Below are positions 5,404-9,073 of a stretch of DNA of 9,073 nucleotides, piece after piece. This stretch comes from an uncultured Lachnospiraceae bacterium. GTDB taxonomy: Bacteria; Bacillota; Clostridia; Lachnospirales; Lachnospiraceae. The notes under the pieces are model-generated. The model saw only the letters and a list, made by a program, of their open reading frames with translations, was not told the origin of the DNA and searched no databases. The stretch's first letter is position 1. Each line of letters starts with the position of its first letter. The position numbers were made by a program, and so were the translations under genes. The stretch is from assembly GCA_947589175.1 (NCBI GenBank), contig CANPZR010000096.1, forward strand, positions 1 to 9,073, read 5' to 3'.

Positions 5404-5859
5404 ATGAAAACAGTTCTTATTGTTCTGGGAATCATCGCCATCGTTCTGGTCATACTGATGGTCGTGATGTATTTCGTCGGCAAAAAGCTGCAGAAAAAGC
5501 AGGACGAGTCCCAGGCGCAGATGCAGGCCGCCTCTCAGGTCGCCTCGATTCTTGTTATTGATAAGAAACGGATGAAGCTAAAAGACGCGGGACTGCCCAA
5601 GGTTGTCCTGGAGAACACGCCCAAGTACCTGCGCGGCTCCAAGGTGCCTATCGTGAAGGCCAAGGTAGGTCCCAAGATTATGTCTCTGATGTGTGATGAA
5701 AAGATTTTCATGCAACTGCCCGTCAAAAAGGAGTTAAAAGTCGTAATCAGCGGCATTTACATTATGGGCGTAAAGGGACGCGGCGTCTTAGAAGCGCCGC
5801 CGGAAAAGATGAGTCTCTGGCAGAAAGCCAAGTTAAAGGCATTGAACATGAACAAATAA
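5404..5859 (+). CDS. Small single-pass membrane protein of unknown function
   Basis: The product is a 151-residue protein that I do not recognise as a named family. It has one strong N-terminal transmembrane helix (about 4-25), then a charged, Gln- and Lys-rich stretch (27-45) that may be a short coiled coil. A compact domain of about 100 residues follows, rich in Lys, Val and Ile with alternating hydrophobic positions suggesting beta strands, and one cysteine (in LMCDEK). The N-terminus gives no clear signal-peptidase site, so it is probably anchored, with topology uncertain. The start ATG at 5404 follows GGAGG (5393-5397) at 6 bases. An in-frame ATG at 5338 has no ribosome binding site and falls inside the repeat module. 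The gene is apparently monocistronic, with a long structured leader. It is well formed (start, RBS, no frameshift) and very likely real. Confidence 0.85.
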   Translation: MKTVLIVLGIIAIVLVILMVVMYFVGKKLQKKQDESQAQMQAASQVASILVIDKKRMKLKDAGLPKVVLENTPKYLRGSKVPIVKAKVGPKIMSLMCDEKIFMQLPVKKELKVVISGIYIMGVKGRGVLEAPPEKMSLWQKAKLKALNMNK

Positions 5860-5902
5860 GACATAACAAATGCGTAAATGCTTTAACAAGGACTACTTAC
5901 AA

Positions 5903-5929
5903 CGGGCGACAGTTTATAGCTGCCGCCCG
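5903..5929. terminator. GC-rich hairpin, possible terminator between convergent genes
   Basis: CGGGCG (5903-5908) pairs with CGCCCG (5924-5929), and CAG (5910-5912) with CTG (5920-5922) across one A-C mismatch; the loop is TTTATAG. On the + strand it is followed by ATTCTTATG, and on the minus strand by TTGTAAG, so neither side has a strong T tract. Position between two convergent genes supports a termination role, weakly. Confidence 0.45.
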
Positions 5930-5946
5930 ATTCTTATGCTTTGGCT

Positions 5947-5998
5947 CCCTGCATTTGCTCCCTGCATTTGCTTCTTGCATTTGTCTTTTGCATTTGCC
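5947..5998. repeat. 13-bp tandem repeat, four copies
   Basis: Four adjoining 13-base units: two identical CCCTGCATTTGCT copies (5947-5959, 5960-5972), then two diverged units that keep TTGCATTTG (5973-5985, 5986-5998). On the minus strand it lies in the 3' untranslated region of the HD-GYP gene. An inverted partner, ACAAATGC, occurs at 5866-5873 and matches GCATTTGT at 5977-5984. The unit length and lack of spacers rule out CRISPR. Confidence 0.8.
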
Positions 5999-6009
5999 CT
6001 TGACAATTC

Positions 6010-7026
6010 CTATACTTTTTCAAAGCCTATGATTTTTAAATCCTCCTCCGCATAGTGGGACAGATCCACAAGGTGTCCGTCGGACAGCCGCCGGACGATG
6101 GGATACTGCGTGTGCTTCTTGCGATTTTCCACCACGACCGCGACGTCGCCGTCGGAGAGAATGACGTTGCGCCCCTTCGGATAAAGGGGAATATAGTTTA
6201 CAAAAGCCTTGACGCACTCCCTGTCAAAGAGCTTGCCCGCGTTGGCGTTGAGGTAATCCAGTGCGGCGCTGGGCGGCAGCGCCCTCCGGTACGGGCGCCG
6301 GTTGGTCATGGCGTCGTACACGTCCGCCACATGGATAATCCGTGCCAGCTGATAAATCTGATCTCCGGACGATCCCGTGGGATAGCCGGTGCCGTTCATA
6401 TTTTCATGGTGCATGTACACGCCCATTTTGACCTTGGAACTGATAGCGATATTGTCCCTCAGAATCTCATAGCCCTTTTGGGAATGAGTCTTGACGAGCT
6501 CGTACTCCTTGTCGGTGAGCGGACCCGGCTTGTTGAGAATCTCCTTGGGCATCTGCGGCTTGCCGATATCGTGGAGAAGCCCCGCCGACGCCGTCTCCCG
6601 CAGCATATTTTTGTTCAGTCCCAGCCGGAGGCCGATCAGCACAGACAAGCTGGCCACGCTGACCGAGTGCTTGTAGGTGTAGTCGGAGTCCGTGCGCAGG
6701 CCAATGAGGTTGACGCTGATATCACTGCTCTGACAGAGTTCCTCCGTGATCTCGCTGGCCACATCTAACGCCGCGTCCACATCCATGTCGTGAAGAACCT
6801 GAAACGCCCGCCGCTCCAGCTTTTCATCCAGAAGCGGCTGTATATCAATATCCTTGGAAAATTCATCATCAATATAGAACCCGGAGAGCCCCAGCTTTTT
6901 CATCCGGTCAATCAGGCCCGCCGTCAATTTGACACGATAATTAACGAGGACTCGCCCACCCTCGTCATATATCGTCTTTCCAATGTCCATGCCCGGCTTC
7001 GCCTGATCTATACCGATAAATCTCAT
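6010..7026 (-). CDS. HD-GYP domain protein, probable cyclic-di-GMP phosphodiesterase
   Basis: The 338-residue cytoplasmic protein has an N-terminal domain (about 1-100, no membrane segment) of the kind found on clostridial HD-GYP proteins. The HD-GYP domain spans about 110-290 and would hydrolyse cyclic-di-GMP. All expected metal and signature residues are visible: H120, HDIGK with H152-D153 and K156, H181, H206-H207-E208, GYP 214-216 and D235. It therefore looks catalytically competent. No receiver or GGDEF domain is fused, so what controls it is unclear; the N-terminal domain may sense something. Its ATG overlaps the dapF stop as ATGA (7023-7026), and its only nearby ribosome-site-like sequence, GGGAG, is about 13 bases away, so translation probably depends on coupling to dapF. 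It is the last gene of the minus-strand operon. Confidence 0.92.
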   Translation of the reverse strand: MRFIGIDQAKPGMDIGKTIYDEGGRVLVNYRVKLTAGLIDRMKKLGLSGFYIDDEFSKDIDIQPLLDEKLERRAFQVLHDMDVDAALDVASEITEELCQSSDISVNLIGLRTDSDYTYKHSVSVASLSVLIGLRLGLNKNMLRETASAGLLHDIGKPQMPKEILNKPGPLTDKEYELVKTHSQKGYEILRDNIAISSKVKMGVYMHHENMNGTGYPTGSSGDQIYQLARIIHVADVYDAMTNRRPYRRALPPSAALDYLNANAGKLFDRECVKAFVNYIPLYPKGRNVILSDGDVAVVVENRKKHTQYPIVRRLSDGHLVDLSHYAEEDLKIIGFEKV

Positions 7027-7868
7027 TCTACCATCATTGCTCCCTCAAATACAGTTTCCGCCGGTCCCTTCATCAGTACCTCGCCGCTCTCGGTGTATGT
7101 ATCGAACAGGCTTCCGCCCCGTACCTGAACCTCGATTTCCTCGCCACGTTGACAGTGTCCATTGAGCACGGCCGCCACTGTGACCGCGCAGGTGCCCGTC
7201 CCGCAGGAAATCGTCTCGCCGGAGCCTCTCTCCCACACTCTCATGCGGAGCGTATGAGAATCGATGACCTCCACAAATTCCGTGTTGATCCGATCCGGAA
7301 ACATCTCGTGATTCTCAAATTTCGGTCCGATTTTCTCCAGATTCAGCTCGTCGATGCCCTCTGTAAAAACAACGCAGTGCGGATTTCCCATTGACACACA
7401 TGTCACTGTATACTCTTTTCCATCTACCGCAAGGGGCTGCGCCACAAAGTCGTCCCCCTCCGCATTCACGGGAATCTGTTCCGGCTTTAAAATTGCCTGC
7501 CCCATATTGACGCGGACATAGACGACTTTTTCACCTTCGACCGTGAGGTCCAACGTCTTGATGCCGCTCTTTGTCTCCACTGTCATATGCGTATTTCTCG
7601 CAATCCCGTGCTCATAGGCGTACTTGGCCACGCACCGGATGCCGTTGCCGCACATGGCTCCCTCCGAGCCGTCCGCGTTGTACATAATCATCCGGCAGTC
7701 CGCCTTCTCGGATGGCGCGATGAGAATCAGCCCGTCCGAGCCGATGCCAAAATGGCGGTCGCTGACCTGAATCGCCAGCTTCTCCGGATCCGGAATTTTT
7801 TCTTCAAAAAGATTTACATATACATAATCATTGCCCGTCCCGTGCATTTTCGTAAAATGAAATTCCAT
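7023..7868 (-). CDS. dapF: Diaminopimelate epimerase
   Basis: The enzyme converts LL-diaminopimelate to the meso form, the precursor of lysine and of the peptidoglycan cross-linking residue. The 281-residue length is normal for the family. The two catalytic cysteines of this PLP-independent epimerase are both present: C73 in MCGNGIRC and C222 in SCGTGTC. The N-terminus FTKMHGTGNDY is the family signature, and NTEFVEV and RVWERGSGET are further conserved blocks. The start ATG at 7868-7866 has GGAGG (complement of 7876-7880) 7 bases upstream. It lies 32 bases after the DUF1934 gene and overlaps the HD-GYP gene by 4 bases. With ddl in the same operon, two peptidoglycan precursor enzymes appear co-expressed. 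Confidence 0.97.
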   Translation of the reverse strand: MEFHFTKMHGTGNDYVYVNLFEEKIPDPEKLAIQVSDRHFGIGSDGLILIAPSEKADCRMIMYNADGSEGAMCGNGIRCVAKYAYEHGIARNTHMTVETKSGIKTLDLTVEGEKVVYVRVNMGQAILKPEQIPVNAEGDDFVAQPLAVDGKEYTVTCVSMGNPHCVVFTEGIDELNLEKIGPKFENHEMFPDRINTEFVEVIDSHTLRMRVWERGSGETISCGTGTCAVTVAAVLNGHCQRGEEIEVQVRGGSLFDTYTESGEVLMKGPAETVFEGAMMVE

Positions 7869-7900
7869 GGCGTCCCCTCCCTGTTTTTATTTTGAAAAAA

Positions 7901-8332
7901 TCAATTCTCCACCGCTATATCCACGTTGCACCTTGAGATAAACGTCTGGTTCATCTCAAGATCGTACTGCAGCTTCAGATCAAAGCCACTGTCTTTATTT
8001 ATCTTTTCTATATGCTGGGTGTAAATGCCCACTTCAAGCTCTCCCACCGGCGTCGAATAATATGTGAATGTGGTCTGCCCCGGCACAAATACCATGTGGC
8101 TCTCTCCCGGTCCCTTCTTGATCACTTCAATCTGATCGTCCCGGACCTTGAGAAGATTTTTCACAACAGAGACAACCCCCGTCTCGTCCTCATCCACCAC
8201 TTCATCGTATGTGATACAGGTAAAACCGTCCTGCTCGTATCTCTGTCCCACCGAAACCACCTCAAGCGGCTCCTCCCTGTTATTTCCCTGAGCCTGCACT
8301 CCCCGTACCTTGATTTTAACCTCTTCTACCAT
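7901..8332 (-). CDS. DUF1934 (YwiB-like) beta-barrel protein
   Basis: This is a 143-residue soluble protein resembling the DUF1934/YwiB family, whose members are small calycin-like beta barrels of unknown biochemical role. Support: similar length to B. subtilis YwiB, alternating beta-strand pattern throughout, and family-like segments such as KIKVRG near the start, FTYYSTPVGELEVGIYT in the middle and LQYDLEMN near the end. I chose the ATG at 8332 because GGAG (complement of 8340-8343) lies 7 bases upstream. In-frame ATGs at 8338 and 8356 are respectively too close to that site and without one. It starts 24 bases after the ddl stop and ends 32 bases before dapF, so it is in the same operon. 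The envelope-gene context is suggestive only. Confidence 0.8.
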   Translation of the reverse strand: MVEEVKIKVRGVQAQGNNREEPLEVVSVGQRYEQDGFTCITYDEVVDEDETGVVSVVKNLLKVRDDQIEVIKKGPGESHMVFVPGQTTFTYYSTPVGELEVGIYTQHIEKINKDSGFDLKLQYDLEMNQTFISRCNVDIAVEN

Positions 8333-8356
8333 AATCATTCTCCATTTCTGAGCCAT

Positions 8357-9073
8357 TTATCTCATAAACGCAAGTTCGATCAGGCGGTCCAAAAGCTCTG
8401 TGAGTTCGACCCCCATTGCCTTCCACAGCATGGGATACATGCTGATATTGGTAAATCCCGGCAGCGTGTTGATCTCGTTAAAGACCACCTCGCCCGTCTC
8501 ATTTTCCACAAAAAAATCCACCCGTGACAGCCCGAAGCCGTCCACGGCCTTAAATACTGCCAGCGCGCTCCGGCGGATCTGCTCCTTCGTTTCCTCCGGC
8601 AAATCCGGGTTGATGACCGTCTGGGAGTCGGCGTTGTTGTACTTGGCGTCGTAATCATAAAATTCCGCGGCCGCCAGAATCTCGCCCACGACGGACGCCT
8701 CCGCCCTCTCGCCGCCCAAGACCGCGCACTCAATCTCTCGTCCCACGATATTTTCCTCGATCAGAACGCGGTGGTCGTGCTGCTTTGCCAGCCGAATCGC
8801 CGCCTCCAGCTCCGCCCGGTCGCGCGCCTTGCTGACTCCCTGGGAGGAGCCCGCGTTGGACGGCTTTACAAAAACCGGATATCCGAGCTCTCTCTCTACC
8901 GCGTCCATTGTCTTTTCTATGCCGGACAGATTCTTCGCCGTGTCCGTGACATATCTCGCCTGCCGCACGCCGGTGCGCGCCGCGAAAATCTTCGTAGAAA
9001 TCTTATCCATGCTCGCCGCCGACGCCAGGACGCCGCAGCCCACATACGGGATACCCGCCAGCTCAAAGAGCCC
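8357..9073 (-). CDS. ddl: D-alanine--D-alanine ligase (C-terminal part, cut by window edge)
   Basis: ATP-dependent ligase that makes D-Ala-D-Ala for peptidoglycan. Only about the last 238 residues are visible; the frame stays open to base 9073, reading GLFELAGIPYVGCGVLAS at the edge, so the start lies outside. A GTG at 9043 is internal, not a start. ATP-grasp features: KPSNAGSSQGVSK (phosphate-binding loop), EENIVGREIECAVLGG, and the metal-binding end RVDFF...EINTLPGFT. The omega-loop segment EFYDYDAKY keeps the tyrosine typical of D-Ala-D-Ala ligases rather than the D-Ala-D-Lac type, so I read it as the housekeeping enzyme. Downstream on the same strand are the DUF1934 gene, dapF and the HD-GYP gene; the operon's promoter is beyond the window. 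Confidence 0.94.
   Translation of the reverse strand, partial: GLFELAGIPYVGCGVLASAASMDKISTKIFAARTGVRQARYVTDTAKNLSGIEKTMDAVERELGYPVFVKPSNAGSSQGVSKARDRAELEAAIRLAKQHDHRVLIEENIVGREIECAVLGGERAEASVVGEILAAAEFYDYDAKYNNADSQTVINPDLPEETKEQIRRSALAVFKAVDGFGLSRVDFFVENETGEVVFNEINTLPGFTNISMYPMLWKAMGVELTELLDRLIELAFMR

Noticed and set aside
5947..5998. CRISPR array
   Set aside because: The units are 13 bp, directly adjoining with no spacers, and no cas genes are present.
8357..9043. Start of ddl at GTG 9043
   Set aside because: The frame stays open to the window edge and encodes conserved Ddl residues upstream of that codon, so the gene is partial.

Overview
The window looks like a chromosomal segment of an anaerobic Gram-positive bacterium of the Clostridia, most plausibly Lachnospiraceae-like. 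This is inferred from gene content and signals, not from a database match. The pointers are an [FeFe]-hydrogenase maturase (HydF), a preQ1-type riboswitch ahead of a QueT transporter, a YwiB-like DUF1934 protein, a clostridial-style HD-GYP protein, strong GGAG/GGAGG ribosome binding sites and textbook sigma-A promoters. I see no phage, IS, CRISPR, tRNA or rRNA sequence.

Layout. (1) 14-1240 (+): hydF, converging on (2) 1218-2612 (-): the CCA tRNA nucleotidyltransferase gene. The two genes overlap by 23 bp at their 3' ends, and a strong intrinsic terminator for hydF lies inside the cca coding sequence, antisense to it. (3) 2613-2831: a compact control region. It has back-to-back promoters for cca (-) and queT (+) that touch at their -35 boxes, a preQ1-I-like riboswitch at the start of the queT transcript, and a hairpin-rich module ending in the ribosome binding site actually used by queT. 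(4) 2832-5094 (+): queT, then a separately promoted VanY-like D,D-carboxypeptidase gene and a PlsC-type acyltransferase gene. (5) 5095-5403: 309 bases without a gene, holding a 22-bp-period direct repeat, a candidate promoter and a second, longer copy of the hairpin-rich leader module. (6) 5404-5859 (+): a small unrecognised membrane protein. (7) 5860-6009: a convergent intergenic region with a GC-rich hairpin and a 13-bp tandem repeat. (8) 9073-6010 (-): a four-gene operon read right to left: ddl (cut by the window edge), a DUF1934 gene, dapF, and an HD-GYP gene that overlaps dapF by 4 bases.

Functionally the window mixes envelope and RNA housekeeping. Ddl makes D-Ala-D-Ala and DapF makes meso-diaminopimelate, both peptidoglycan precursors, while the VanY-like enzyme would trim D-Ala from the stem peptide and PlsC would acylate phospholipid precursors. 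Cca matures tRNA 3' ends and QueT feeds queuosine modification of tRNA. The HD-GYP protein would hydrolyse cyclic-di-GMP and is tied to the dapF operon by apparent translational coupling.

The most unusual feature is the pair of related leader modules, about 2751-2825 and 5236-5396. They share a 5' GTTCACAT, a stem-loop, AAAGCG and a near-identical 22-nt 3' end that supplies the ribosome binding site, yet they sit before unrelated genes. At queT the module lies between the riboswitch, which has its own Shine-Dalgarno, and the gene. This suggests a small dispersed element that inserts upstream of genes and replaces their translation start signals.
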